Below are positions 30,392 to 38,002 of a stretch of DNA of 38,041 nucleotides, piece by piece. How positions within the stretch are numbered: the first letter of the stretch is position 1; every line of letters starts with the position of its first letter. The DNA is from Clostridia bacterium (GTDB lineage: Bacteria; Bacillota; Clostridia; Christensenellales; Aristaeellaceae): positions 1 through 38,041 of the forward strand of contig JAFWZN010000101.1 of assembly GCA_017522345.1 (NCBI GenBank), read 5' to 3'. The notes under the pieces are model-generated. The model saw only the letters and a program-made list of their open reading frames with translations, was not told the DNA's origin and ran no database searches. The position numbers were made by a program, and so were the translations under genes.

Positions 30392-31426
30392 TTAAAAGCA
30401 CCTTCCTGATTTGCAGTCCAGCGCTTCGTTTCCTCTGAAGCACAATTCGTTCGGGCACTGACCGTCTTCAAAGAAATCCACGAGATTATGGATGGTGGTT
30501 TGGGCGATATTTTCAAGCGCTTCCTCGGTCAAAAACGCCTGATGCGATGTGACGATGACGTTAGGCATGGAGATTAAGCGAGCCAATATGTCGTCGTTTA
30601 GGATATGGCCGGAATTGTCCTCGAAGAATAGATCGCTTTCTTCCTCGTAAACGTCCAGACACGCCGCGCCCACATGGCGGGATTTAATGGCGTTTAGAAG
30701 GTCTTCCGCGTCCACAAGACCGCCGCGCGAGGTGTTGATAATCACGACGCCCTTTTTGCACTTTTGAAGGGCTTCATTGTTAATCATATGCATTGTCTCA
30801 TCGGTCAGCGGGCAGTGAAGGGAGATGACGTCGCTGTTTTGATACACTTCGTCAAGGCTTACGTACCGAACGGTATCTCCGTTATCAAGCCCCGGCGCGG
30901 GGAACTTGTCGTATGCCAGTACCTTCATGCCAAAGCCGCGCGCGATATCGATAAACACGCGGCCGATGCGGCCCGTTCCGATTACGCCCACGGTTTTCCC
31001 GTGAAGGTCGAAGCCGGTTAGGCCGGACAGGCTGAAATTGAAGTCGCGCGAACGGATATAGGCTTTATGAATCCTGCGGATGGAGGTGAGTAAAAGAGCC
31101 ATTGCGTGCTCCGCGACGGCATACGGCGAATACGCCGGAACGCGCAGAACATGGATTTTTCCAAACGCGTGTCGCATGTCTACATTGTTGAAGCCCGCGC
31201 ATCTGAGCAAAACTACCTTAACGCCCATTTCCGAAAGGCGGTCGATCACGCGCGCGTTTACCGTGTCGTTTACAAAAACGCACACAGCGTCAAAGCCGGA
31301 TGCGAGGTTTGCCGTGTCCTCGCCAAGCTTCGTTTCGAAATATTTGATTTCCACACCGTGCCGGTCTGCATATTTATCAAACGATTTTTTATCATAGGGC
31401 TTCGTATCAAAAAAAGCAACTTTCAT
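30392..31426 (-). CDS. ldhA: D-lactate dehydrogenase (D-2-hydroxyacid dehydrogenase)
   Basis: 344 residues. Reduces pyruvate to D-lactate with NADH, regenerating NAD+ in fermentation. The Rossmann motif is GTGRIG (150-155). Catalytic residues match D-LDH: R234 in NTSRGGLVD, E263 in DVYEEESD and H295 in TSHQAFLTEEA. The LFFEDNSGHILNDDILARL stretch is typical of LdhA rather than phosphoglycerate dehydrogenase. AAGGAGG precedes the ATG by 8 nt. It is monocistronic. Related hydroxyacid dehydrogenases with other 2-oxoacids remain possible. Confidence 0.9.
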   Translation of the reverse strand: MKVAFFDTKPYDKKSFDKYADRHGVEIKYFETKLGEDTANLASGFDAVCVFVNDTVNARVIDRLSEMGVKVVLLRCAGFNNVDMRHAFGKIHVLRVPAYSPYAVAEHAMALLLTSIRRIHKAYIRSRDFNFSLSGLTGFDLHGKTVGVIGTGRIGRVFIDIARGFGMKVLAYDKFPAPGLDNGDTVRYVSLDEVYQNSDVISLHCPLTDETMHMINNEALQKCKKGVVIINTSRGGLVDAEDLLNAIKSRHVGAACLDVYEEESDLFFEDNSGHILNDDILARLISMPNVIVTSHQAFLTEEALENIAQTTIHNLVDFFEDGQCPNELCFRGNEALDCKSGRCF

Positions 31427-31456
31427 GCTTTAATCCTCCTTGTTTTTTCATTCCTT

Positions 31457-31465
31457 AGTATAACA
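31457..31465 (-). promoter_or_regulatory. Extended -10 element for D-lactate dehydrogenase
   Basis: On the minus strand TG-T-TATACT (31465 to 31457), about 30 bp before the start codon. No clear -35. Confidence 0.4.
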
Positions 31466-31485
31466 TAGGACGGCGTTTTTATACG

Positions 31486-31514
31486 TTGCATTTCCAACGG
31501 AATCGGGTTAAGAT
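31486..31514 (+). promoter_or_regulatory. Candidate promoter of the SH3b protein gene
   Basis: TTGCAT (31486-31491), 17-bp spacer, TAAGAT (31509-31514). The leader to the start codon is about 78 nt. Confidence 0.5.
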
Positions 31515-31598
31515 TTCCTCTGTTTGCAAATTGAACCAAAAGAGATTTGCTTTCGTCAAAGAAGCAGAAAGCCTGAAAAGCAAAGGAGGAGAACGCAA

Positions 31599-32597
31599 AT
31601 GAAGAAGCTTCTCGGCATTATTTTGATTTTATCTTTTGTTGTTATGAGTCTTCCGGCCTTCGCCGCCGGCACGCAGTATGCCTATTGCGATACGCCTACG
31701 ACGGACGGCAGCGCCTATGTACGCAGAGTAGCCGGAGCCGGACAGCCCATTGTGGGCGCCGCAAAATACGGCGATAAGCTGATTGTGTTGTCCCGCGGAA
31801 ACACGTGGCACAAGGTTCGCGTGATCCGCACCGGCGTTGAAGGCTATATGTACGGAAAATACATCCGCTTTGCCGATTATGTGAGCGATAATTCCTCATC
31901 AGACGGCTGGGGAAGCGTCGGAAATAATCAAAACAGCAGCTGGGGCGGAACGGGCGTTTATGTTCCGGACGCGAGCGTTAAGGACGCGGACGAGGTCGTC
32001 AACGTAAACGCAACCGTGCGCTCCTCCGACGGCTACGCAAACCTGCGCTGGGGCCCGGGAACGGAGCATAATGTGATCGGTAAAATCTATAACGGAACGA
32101 TGGTGTGGGCGCTTGAGAAAAACGGAAGCTGGGTTCGCTGCGCGACATTGGATGGAAGAATCGGCTATATCAGCAAGGGTCTTCTGGCCATGACCGGCGA
32201 AACCGCCGACGGCATCAACGGAAAAACCGCGACCATCCGCTCAAAGGACGGCTATGCCGCTGTTCGCGCCGGCGCGAGCACCAGCCATGCGCTGCTGTAT
32301 TGCTTGTATGTGGGCGACAAGGCGAACGGATACTCCTCCTCGGGCCAGTGGGTTCGCGTGGAAAACTTGAACGGCTGGGGGAATGCATACATCCATCGAA
32401 CGCTTATGCGCTTTAACTGGTCGGCCGTCACCACGGGAAACGTCAACATCCGAAAAGGCCCGGGCACGAACTACGGAAAGCTGGGCGTCGCCTATACGGG
32501 CACGCAGGTTAAGCTTCTTGCCACCGACGGAAATTTCGCCCGCGTGGACACGGGTACAGGCATCGCTTACATTTCCGTTCGCTACCTGAGTTACTGA
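31599..32597 (+). CDS. Secreted protein with four bacterial SH3 (SH3b) repeats
   Basis: 332 residues. Signal peptide 1-22 (MKKLLGIILILSFVVMSLPA-FA). Four SH3b-like units follow at about 37-91, 138-197, 211-270 and 278-332, the last three showing the NLRWGPG / AVRAGAS / NIRKGPG pattern; a Ser/Gly/Trp/Asn-rich linker (94-125) separates unit 1. SH3b repeats bind peptidoglycan or other wall polymers. No catalytic domain is attached, so it may target the wall or form part of the surface. The ATG at 31599 follows AAAGGAGG by about 8 nt; an in-frame start at 31524 would place a charged stretch before the signal peptide. Confidence 0.9.
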   Translation: MKKLLGIILILSFVVMSLPAFAAGTQYAYCDTPTTDGSAYVRRVAGAGQPIVGAAKYGDKLIVLSRGNTWHKVRVIRTGVEGYMYGKYIRFADYVSDNSSSDGWGSVGNNQNSSWGGTGVYVPDASVKDADEVVNVNATVRSSDGYANLRWGPGTEHNVIGKIYNGTMVWALEKNGSWVRCATLDGRIGYISKGLLAMTGETADGINGKTATIRSKDGYAAVRAGASTSHALLYCLYVGDKANGYSSSGQWVRVENLNGWGNAYIHRTLMRFNWSAVTTGNVNIRKGPGTNYGKLGVAYTGTQVKLLATDGNFARVDTGTGIAYISVRYLSY

Positions 32598-32617
32598 GCA
32601 AAAAATAAGGGATTTAT

Positions 32618-32953
32618 ATGAGATTTGTCATTATCGGCGCATCCGGTCATTCGGCTCAGTTCGCGTGATTCACGGCCGGAAGATCCATCGGCTCCGCCCG
32701 TCACGACGACGACCGTCTGCGCGTAACCGGCACAAAGGGCATGATCGAAGTTATTGATGGCGTTGTTACCCTCGAAAACGACGAAAAAAAGCGCGTTCTG
32801 CCGCCGGAAGAAAGGATCAATCCCTTCGTAAGATTCATAAACGCCATCGGAACGGAGGAAGCGCCTCGCCTCGCCAAAGCAGCCTTCGAGGACAGCCGAA
32901 TCAGCCTCCTTGCAAGGCAGGCGGCGGATGAGGAGAGGATTATCCGTGCGTAA
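32618..32953 (+). pseudogene. Collapsed Gfo/Idh/MocA-family oxidoreductase
   Basis: ATG at 32618 reads MRFVIIGASGHSAQ, the opening of a Rossmann fold, and meets TGA at 32666-32668. In the same frame the DNA then reads SARHDDDRLRVTGTKGMIEV and on to a stop at 32951-32953, which is the C-terminal end of a Gfo/Idh/MocA dehydrogenase (the DDR.RV.GT.G.IEV block). About 250 central residues are missing. A large internal deletion plus an in-frame stop have destroyed it. The family oxidises sugars or inositols with NAD(P). It follows the SH3b gene by 20 nt. Confidence 0.8.
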
Positions 32954-32983
32954 GAGGCTATTGATAATCATGGAATAGCCTCT
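32953..32983. repeat. 10-bp inverted repeat after the broken oxidoreductase
   Basis: AGAGGCTATT and AATAGCCTCT form a perfect hairpin without a T run. A second small hairpin CTCCCTT/AAGGGAG lies at about 33013-33031. The bases 32984-33077 hold no gene that I can see. Confidence 0.65.
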
Positions 32984-33077
32984 ACGATGAAGAGAATGCG
33001 TTTACCATAAGACTCCCTTGTGCAAAGGGAGGTAGAATCTGCGTGCTTTTTCAAACAATATAAAAAAACCTTCAACC

Positions 33078-33109
33078 GCGCAGGCGTGCATGTAACGCCT
33101 GTGCTTTTT
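33078..33109 (+). terminator. Terminator before the hydrolase/LRR locus
   Basis: GCGCAGGCGT / ACGCCTGTGC (one G-U pair), loop GCATGTA, followed by five T. Confidence 0.8.
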
Positions 33110-33138
33110 ATGTCTCCCTTCGGAAACATTTCTCAACA

Positions 33139-33167
33139 TTGTCATCCATTTTGTGATATGATATACT
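33139..33167 (+). promoter_or_regulatory. Promoter of the ADP-ribosylglycohydrolase/LRR_5 locus
   Basis: TTGTCA (33139-33144), 17-bp spacer, TATACT (33162-33167); 35 bp upstream of the first start codon. It probably drives three ORFs up to the terminator at 35507. Confidence 0.78.
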
Positions 33168-33202
33168 TATAAAAAGAAACAAACCGCAAGGAGGACAAAT
33201 CA

Positions 33203-33793
33203 ATGATCGGCGCGATTATCGGAGATGTTGTGGGCTCCCGCTTTGAATGGAACAACCATCGAAGCAGGGATTTTGAACTGTTTCATCCCGATTGCAGATG
33301 CACGGACGACAGCATTCTGACCGTCGCCGTCATGAAAGCGCTTTTGGAAAGCAAGGCGGATTTTTCGGATCTGTCCGAAAAGGCTGTTTACCGGGTTCGG
33401 GAAATCGGAAACCTGTATCCCGACGGCTGGTACAGCCGCCGATTCAAGGCATGGCTGATAAGCGACGATCCCGCGCCCTACGGCGCAAAAACCAACGGCG
33501 CAGCCATGCGCGTGAGCGCCTGCGCCTATGCGGCGAAGGATTTTGAAGAAGCCAAGCGCCTGTCCCGCACGGTTACCGAGATCACGCACAATTCGCCCGA
33601 GGCCGTCAAGGGCGCGGAGGCGGTGACGGTTCCGGACAAAGCAGTGATTGAAAGCTATGCGTTTGAGAAAATAACGGAAATCATCCGCGTGCCCAAAAAG
33701 AATATAATGCATAAATATATAATGCGCTTGTGGGCTCCATTCGGACACGCACATCAGCTTTTTTACAGAAGAAATATTCGATCGAGAGGTTAG
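33203..33793 (+). pseudogene. Chimeric ORF: front of an ADP-ribosylglycohydrolase fused to an LRR_5 tail
   Basis: 196 codons. Residues 1-140 match the N-terminal half of the intact hydrolase at 34662 (MIGAIIGDVVGS, metal motif TDDS at 34-37, NGAAMRVS, HNSPEAVKGAEA). From residue 141 it switches to an LRR_5 (BspA-like) unit, VTVPDKAVIESYAFEK followed by ITEIIRVPKK, which matches the last 25 residues of the LRR_5 protein at 33799. The last 30 residues (MHKYIMRLW...) resemble read-through of untranslated DNA. The second metal motif GGDSDT is missing, so it cannot be an active hydrolase. AAGGAGG precedes the ATG and the promoter is intact, so the fusion may still be expressed. Confidence 0.82.
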
Positions 33794-33798
33794 ACAAA

Positions 33799-34632
33799 AT
33801 GAGCATTTACGGATGTGTCCTTTGTCTTACAGGTTTATTTTTCTTCGGCGCTCTCCTTAACGGCAACGCTCATTTTATTCCCTATATTCTTGGCGGCGGT
33901 GCGGTGCTTTTGCTTGGTGTTTATCTTCTTGAACGCATAAGTCCAACGCCGCCTCCATCTGATCCAACGCCGCCCTATGAGCCTCCGAAGCCGCCGTCTG
34001 TGAAGGATGCGACGCGGAATTCCGAGCCGGCGGATTTTACTCAGAAGCCCTACACGCCGCCTTCACCCATGGATTTTACCATCCGTGCCGCAAACGCGAA
34101 ATCCGGAATCCGGGAGGAAACTGTGGACGTGCGCCGCGCGCCGGTTTCTAAAGTTACAGAAGCCTCTGCGTCCAATGTTTTTTCCGCGCCTGAGCAAAGG
34201 GTCAGGAACGAGGATTTTGAGATTAAAAACAGCGCGCTGATCAAGTATAAGGGCAATGAAAGTCATGTAACCGTGCCGGACGGCGTTGAGCGCATTTGTA
34301 CACATGCGTTTACGGAAATTGAAAAATTTATGGTGTGGGTGGGCCGCCCGGGAGATGAGGGCGTAGTGACCCATGAAATAGAAAGACCGATGGATTATGT
34401 CCGGGAGGTTGTTCTGCCGGACAGCGTATCGCATATCGAAGGCCGCGCTTTCGCCTGGTGCGAGAATCTTGAAAGCGTTCGATTCGGCAAGAACATCCGC
34501 GTAATCGAAAAAGGGACGTTTGATTTGTGCGGAAAACTGAAACAGGTCATTGTTCCCGAACACGCCCAAATCAGCGAAGGCGCATTTGATGGAGCGACGG
34601 AAATCATCCGGGTGCCGAAGGAAGAAATGTAA
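33799..34632 (+). CDS. Membrane-anchored LRR_5 (BspA-like) protein
   Basis: 277 residues. Two membrane helices (about 4-21 and 26-44) are followed by a proline-rich linker (PTPPPSDPTPPYEPPKPP), a low-complexity stretch to about 140, then BspA-type leucine-rich repeats: HVTVPDGVERICTHAF, EVVLPDSVSHIEGRAFAWCENL, SVRFGKNIRVIEKGTFDLCGKL, QVIVPEHAQISEGAFDGA. Such repeats mediate binding to proteins. The ATG at 33799 follows GAGAGG by 9 nt. It lies 29 nt before the intact hydrolase. A role with the hydrolase is inferred from adjacency only. Confidence 0.8.
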   Translation: MSIYGCVLCLTGLFFFGALLNGNAHFIPYILGGGAVLLLGVYLLERISPTPPPSDPTPPYEPPKPPSVKDATRNSEPADFTQKPYTPPSPMDFTIRAANAKSGIREETVDVRRAPVSKVTEASASNVFSAPEQRVRNEDFEIKNSALIKYKGNESHVTVPDGVERICTHAFTEIEKFMVWVGRPGDEGVVTHEIERPMDYVREVVLPDSVSHIEGRAFAWCENLESVRFGKNIRVIEKGTFDLCGKLKQVIVPEHAQISEGAFDGATEIIRVPKEEM

Positions 34633-34661
34633 ACGCATAAACATACAAGGAGGGTGATTCC

Positions 34662-35465
34662 ATGCTCGGCGCAATCATCGGCGACTATGTCGGAAGCATC
34701 TATGAAATGAACAACATCCGTTCAACGGACTTTCCCTTCTTTTCGGATACCTGCACCTTTACCGACGACACCATGATGACCATCGCCATCGCCGAGGCGC
34801 TTCTGACCGACCGGGATTATGCAAACAGCCTTAAAAAATACGCAAGGGCGTATCCGAACGCGGGCTACGGAAGCCGCTTTCTGAATTGGGCAATGCAGGA
34901 AAACGCTCCGGCCTGCAACAGCCTTGCAAACGGCTCGGCCATGCGCGTGTCCCCGGTGGGCTGGATGGCGAAGTCTCTTGAGGAAGCGCTTGCACTTGCG
35001 CGCGACACCGCCCTGCCTACCCACAACCATCCGGAGGGGATTCTCGGCGCGCAGGTGGTCGCTGGCTGCATTTTCCTTTTGAGACAGGGAAAAAGCAAAG
35101 ACGAAATCCGCGCATGGGTGGAGGAAATGGGTTATCCCATGAATTTCACCATCAGTGATCGCCAAAAGACCTATAAGTTCGACGTGACCTGCCGAGGCAG
35201 CGTGCCCGAGGCGATTCAGGCCTTTATCGAATCTACGGATTTCGAATCCGCCATCCGCCTTGCCGTTTCCATTGGCGGCGACAGCGACACCATCGCATCG
35301 ATCGCGGGCGCATTGTCGGAGGTCGTCTACCCCATCCCGCGCTATATGATTGAGCGCGTCCGGGACAAGCTCAGACTGCACGGCCCCCAAAAGCCGCTGG
35401 ACGTTGTGACGGAATTTTATGCACGTCTGGGCAATTCATGGACTACGCAAAAACGCATCCGATGA
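34662..35465 (+). CDS. ADP-ribosylglycohydrolase family protein
   Basis: 267 residues, full length for the compact ARH/DraG-type fold. The two dinuclear metal motifs are TDDT (34-37, in FTDDTMMTIAIAEAL) and GGDSDT (205-210, in SIGGDSDTIASIAGAL). NGSAMRVSPVGW (90-101) and HNHPEGILGA (121-130) are also conserved. These enzymes remove ADP-ribose from proteins or small molecules, reversing signalling or toxin modification. AAGGAGGG precedes the ATG. No ADP-ribosyltransferase is in view, so the target is unknown. Confidence 0.9.
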   Translation: MLGAIIGDYVGSIYEMNNIRSTDFPFFSDTCTFTDDTMMTIAIAEALLTDRDYANSLKKYARAYPNAGYGSRFLNWAMQENAPACNSLANGSAMRVSPVGWMAKSLEEALALARDTALPTHNHPEGILGAQVVAGCIFLLRQGKSKDEIRAWVEEMGYPMNFTISDRQKTYKFDVTCRGSVPEAIQAFIESTDFESAIRLAVSIGGDSDTIASIAGALSEVVYPIPRYMIERVRDKLRLHGPQKPLDVVTEFYARLGNSWTTQKRIR

Positions 35466-35506
35466 ATTTATTCTCAATGCATAAATCCGCCCCGGATTTC
35501 CATAAA

Positions 35507-35567
35507 GAAAACCCGTCCCCCACAACGCAGGAAAAAAGATCGTTCCTGCCGCAGGGGACGGGTTTTC
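35507..35567. terminator. Strong bidirectional terminator
   Basis: GAAAACCCGTCCCC (35507-35520) pairs perfectly with GGGGACGGGTTTTC (35554-35567) around a large loop containing a smaller GCAGGAA/TTCCTGC stem. A/T runs serve both the hydrolase locus and the convergent kinase gene. A small AAATCCG/CGGATTT hairpin precedes it at 35483-35499. Confidence 0.9.
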
Positions 35568-35619
35568 CGTCCTAAAACATATGTATAATATACAATCTTC
35601 CAATAAATATACGAAAAAC

Positions 35620-36537
35620 TTATCTGAAAAACTCGCTTCCCACGCGCGGACAAACGCTCTCAGGCGTTGAAAGCGTAAGGCTCGCAAGCTTCGTTCCGTA
35701 TCGAACCGCGTCTTCAAGATGCCTTCCGTTTGAAAGCGCCGTGACGGTGGCTGAGAAAAACGCATCTCCCGCGCCGGTCGTGTCCTTCACAACCGTGGGA
35801 ATCGGCGGGCAATGGCCGAAGATATGCCTTTCAAAATCCATATACACGCATCCGTTTACGCCCATGGTGACAACCATCTGGCGAACGCCCGCTTTTTCTG
35901 CAAGCGGCTTTACGGAAGCGAGCATCTGCTCGGGCGTAAGATGCTGAAGGTTTGCGTCAAACAGGCGGCCGGCTTCGATTTCATTTAAGATCACGCAGCT
36001 GGTTTTATACATCAGATCGCGCCGGGCGAGAATCACGCTCATGTTGGCCACGATGACATAAACTTTCTTATTATATAAGCTGCAAAGCTCGATTACGCGC
36101 TCGGCCAGCTTTTCGGAAACGTCCATCTCCAAAACCACGGTATCCGCGTTTTGAATGATCTCGTCGCCCTTTTCAAAGAACGCCTTTTCCATGAGATCGG
36201 GCTTGGGCATGTGGGAAATGGACCCGGTCAGGTCGTTTTGCTCGTTGAACACGGCAAGCCAGATACCCATGCCCTTACGGGGAGTGAAAATTGCGTTTTT
36301 GAGCGATACGCCCGCTTCTTCCAAATGGTCTTTCATCTCGCGGCCCAGCGCGTCGTCGTCTACCATCGTGATCATGTCGACGTTTTCGCCGAGGTTTGCC
36401 AGGTTCTCCGCCACGTTTCTGGCAACGCCGCCGTGCGTCATCACGATGTCGCCCAGATTCGTGCCGCGGGGATCATAGCTTCCGAACGGGAAACCCTTGA
36501 TATCCAGAAATACGACGCCGATCACCTGTGTATTCAA
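35620..36537 (-). CDS. PfkB-family carbohydrate kinase, PsuK-like
   Basis: 305 residues, ribokinase fold. The substrate motif GGVARNVAENLANLG (36-50) is that of pseudouridine kinase PsuK, and the catalytic loop is DTTGAGD (252-258, base D258). PsuK phosphorylates pseudouridine before glycosidase PsuG splits it, but no psuG is in the window, so another nucleoside or sugar is possible. The start is TTG at 36537, 9 nt after GAGGGAG; a downstream GTG at 36525 has no site. An operator-like palindrome overlaps its promoter. Confidence 0.85.
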   Translation of the reverse strand: MNTQVIGVVFLDIKGFPFGSYDPRGTNLGDIVMTHGGVARNVAENLANLGENVDMITMVDDDALGREMKDHLEEAGVSLKNAIFTPRKGMGIWLAVFNEQNDLTGSISHMPKPDLMEKAFFEKGDEIIQNADTVVLEMDVSEKLAERVIELCSLYNKKVYVIVANMSVILARRDLMYKTSCVILNEIEAGRLFDANLQHLTPEQMLASVKPLAEKAGVRQMVVTMGVNGCVYMDFERHIFGHCPPIPTVVKDTTGAGDAFFSATVTALSNGRHLEDAVRYGTKLASLTLSTPESVCPRVGSEFFR

Positions 36538-36552
36538 CGAAGAACACTCCCT

Positions 36553-36598
36553 CTTTTGTATTGGGCATTAGTATATCATACAAAAGAAGCGGAGACAA
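36553..36598 (-). promoter_or_regulatory. PsuK-like gene promoter with overlapping palindrome
   Basis: On the minus strand TTGTCT (36593-36598), 17-bp spacer, TATACT (36570-36575). Perfect 9-bp arms CTTTTGTAT (36553-36561) and ATACAAAAG (36578-36586) flank the -10 box, a classic repressor-site geometry. Confidence 0.75.
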
Positions 36599-36625
36599 TC
36601 CGATTCAGGCGAAATTTTGATAGAA

Positions 36626-37744
36626 TTATGGCTGACCGCTGGAAAATATGTCGCTGATTCTTTTTTCGCCGCGAATCACTGCTTCTAAGAGAAATTCGGC
36701 GTTTTCGTTATCATATGAAAATGCGGGCGCGGGCAGAATTTTCGAAGAGGCAAGAAGCATTTCGACTTCCTGAAAATGGTTTTTTCCTGCGTAAATCTGC
36801 GCTCCGGTCACGCTGAAAATCCTTGCGCTTTCAAGGCGCTTCTGCGCGTCCTCGGACAGGAGATGCTGCAGAAATTTTTCGCACGCCTTGCGCGCTTCGC
36901 CGACTCGCGTGTCCGTAACGGCGAAAAAGGCGATCTGGTCTATGTAGATGTCCCCGGTCATTGCAATTTCAAATTCCGGCGCGGCGGAGGCGTTTATAAG
37001 GGAAGGAAGCTCCTTTTGCGAAAGAAAAAGAGCGTCTCCCTCTCCTTTAATAAAGGACGAGCAGGCATTATCGGAAATATTGCTGCCACCGCCGGGCGTT
37101 ATTTCGCCGTTTTCCGACGGCTTGGCTTTTTCTTCTTTTTCATAAATGGGAAGCCCCAGATCCACGCCGTATCGTGCGCCGAGGCTTTTTTGCCCGGAAA
37201 GATCGTTTTTGAGCGCATAAAGCGCAGCCTGCGCGCGGCCTTTTTCAAAAAGCAGCGTCTTCCCGGAAAGGGAAGAAGAATCGCCCTTGCGAACCGCCCA
37301 GAAGGACGCGCCTATGGCGATGGGCGTACACAGATCATCTGCATAATTCTGAAATTCCTCTCTCAACGCGGAGGGCTTCTTGGTTTGTACAAGACCCTGC
37401 GCATCAGAAAGCGTTCCGGGGGAGAATACAACCATATCCGGCGGAAGCTTGGCGGCGTATGAAAAGGAAGCGAGCGTTTCCTTCGAAACCGGCGTGATCT
37501 GAACATACACACCGTCGTGCTTTTTCTCAAATCGCGCGCTCTCCTTTGTGAGCCATGCCAAAAGACCCTGCCCCGAGGGAGAATTTTCCTCTGAAATCCA
37601 AAGCCGCAATACGCCGGAAAATTCTGAAGTTTTTTCTTTTAACACATCGTCTTTGGGGAACGGGAATAATTCAAAGGCCTGAAAGGAAGCGCCAACCAGC
37701 AAAATAACCACTCCCAAAAGCAGCAATCGATATCGAAAAGCCAT
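36626..37744 (-). CDS. Membrane-anchored extracellular solute-binding-protein-like protein
   Basis: 372 residues. One N-terminal signal/anchor (about 3-22, FRYRLLLLGVVILLVGASFQ) with no lipobox. The outer domain resembles family 1 (sugar ABC) solute-binding proteins: LRLWISEENSPSGQGLLAWLTKE, PPDMVVFSPG, AIGASFWAVRKG and a C-terminal KFLQHLLSEDAQKRLESA block are typical. No permease or ATPase is nearby, so it may be an orphan binding or sensory protein. The ATG at 37744 follows GAGGT by 6 nt; a longer frame to 37978 runs through the rRNA promoter region and is rejected. Confidence 0.75.
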   Translation of the reverse strand: MAFRYRLLLLGVVILLVGASFQAFELFPFPKDDVLKEKTSEFSGVLRLWISEENSPSGQGLLAWLTKESARFEKKHDGVYVQITPVSKETLASFSYAAKLPPDMVVFSPGTLSDAQGLVQTKKPSALREEFQNYADDLCTPIAIGASFWAVRKGDSSSLSGKTLLFEKGRAQAALYALKNDLSGQKSLGARYGVDLGLPIYEKEEKAKPSENGEITPGGGSNISDNACSSFIKGEGDALFLSQKELPSLINASAAPEFEIAMTGDIYIDQIAFFAVTDTRVGEARKACEKFLQHLLSEDAQKRLESARIFSVTGAQIYAGKNHFQEVEMLLASSKILPAPAFSYDNENAEFLLEAVIRGEKRISDIFSSGQP

Positions 37745-37764
37745 AATATCACCTCTAAATAGCC

Positions 37765-37794
37765 ATTTTATGCGCGAAAAAAAGAAAAATTCAA
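37765..37794 (-). promoter_or_regulatory. Candidate promoter of the solute-binding-like gene
   Basis: On the minus strand TTGAAT (37789-37794), 18-bp spacer, TAAAAT (37765-37770), embedded in the A-tracts upstream of the rRNA promoter. Confidence 0.4.
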
Positions 37795-37851
37795 AAAAAT
37801 GAAAAAAATTCAAAAAAAGGTATTGACAAATGGTTGACCCTTTGATATAAT
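37778..37851 (+). promoter_or_regulatory. Consensus rRNA promoter with A-tract UP element
   Basis: TTGACA (37823-37828), exactly 17 bp, TATAAT (37846-37851). Immediately upstream is an A-rich stretch with two phased AAATTCAAAAAAA-like repeats (about 37786-37799 and 37805-37818), like UP elements that bind the RNA polymerase alpha subunit. Confidence 0.92.
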
Positions 37852-37857
37852 GAACAA

Positions 37858-38002
37858 GCTTTCGACGAGAGAGCAACGCGATCCTTGAAAACGATACAGA
37901 GAACGAACAAGAAGCGAAACAGTCGATTCGAGAAAAATTGAGCAAAACGCTTAATTGGTTGAATGTGTTGGCGCACATGAGACTGATTGAGAGAATGGAT
38001 TA
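37858..38002 (+). other. Pre-16S leader
   Basis: Transcribed leader of roughly 145 nt between the rRNA promoter and 16S. Contains the ATCCTTGAAAAC segment common in Clostridia leaders and no reading frame of note. Processing-stem partners would lie beyond the window. Confidence 0.7.

Noticed and set aside
33013..33045. Member of a dispersed REP/MITE family
   Set aside because: The CTCCCTT/AAGGGAG hairpin looks like such elements but occurs only once in this window.
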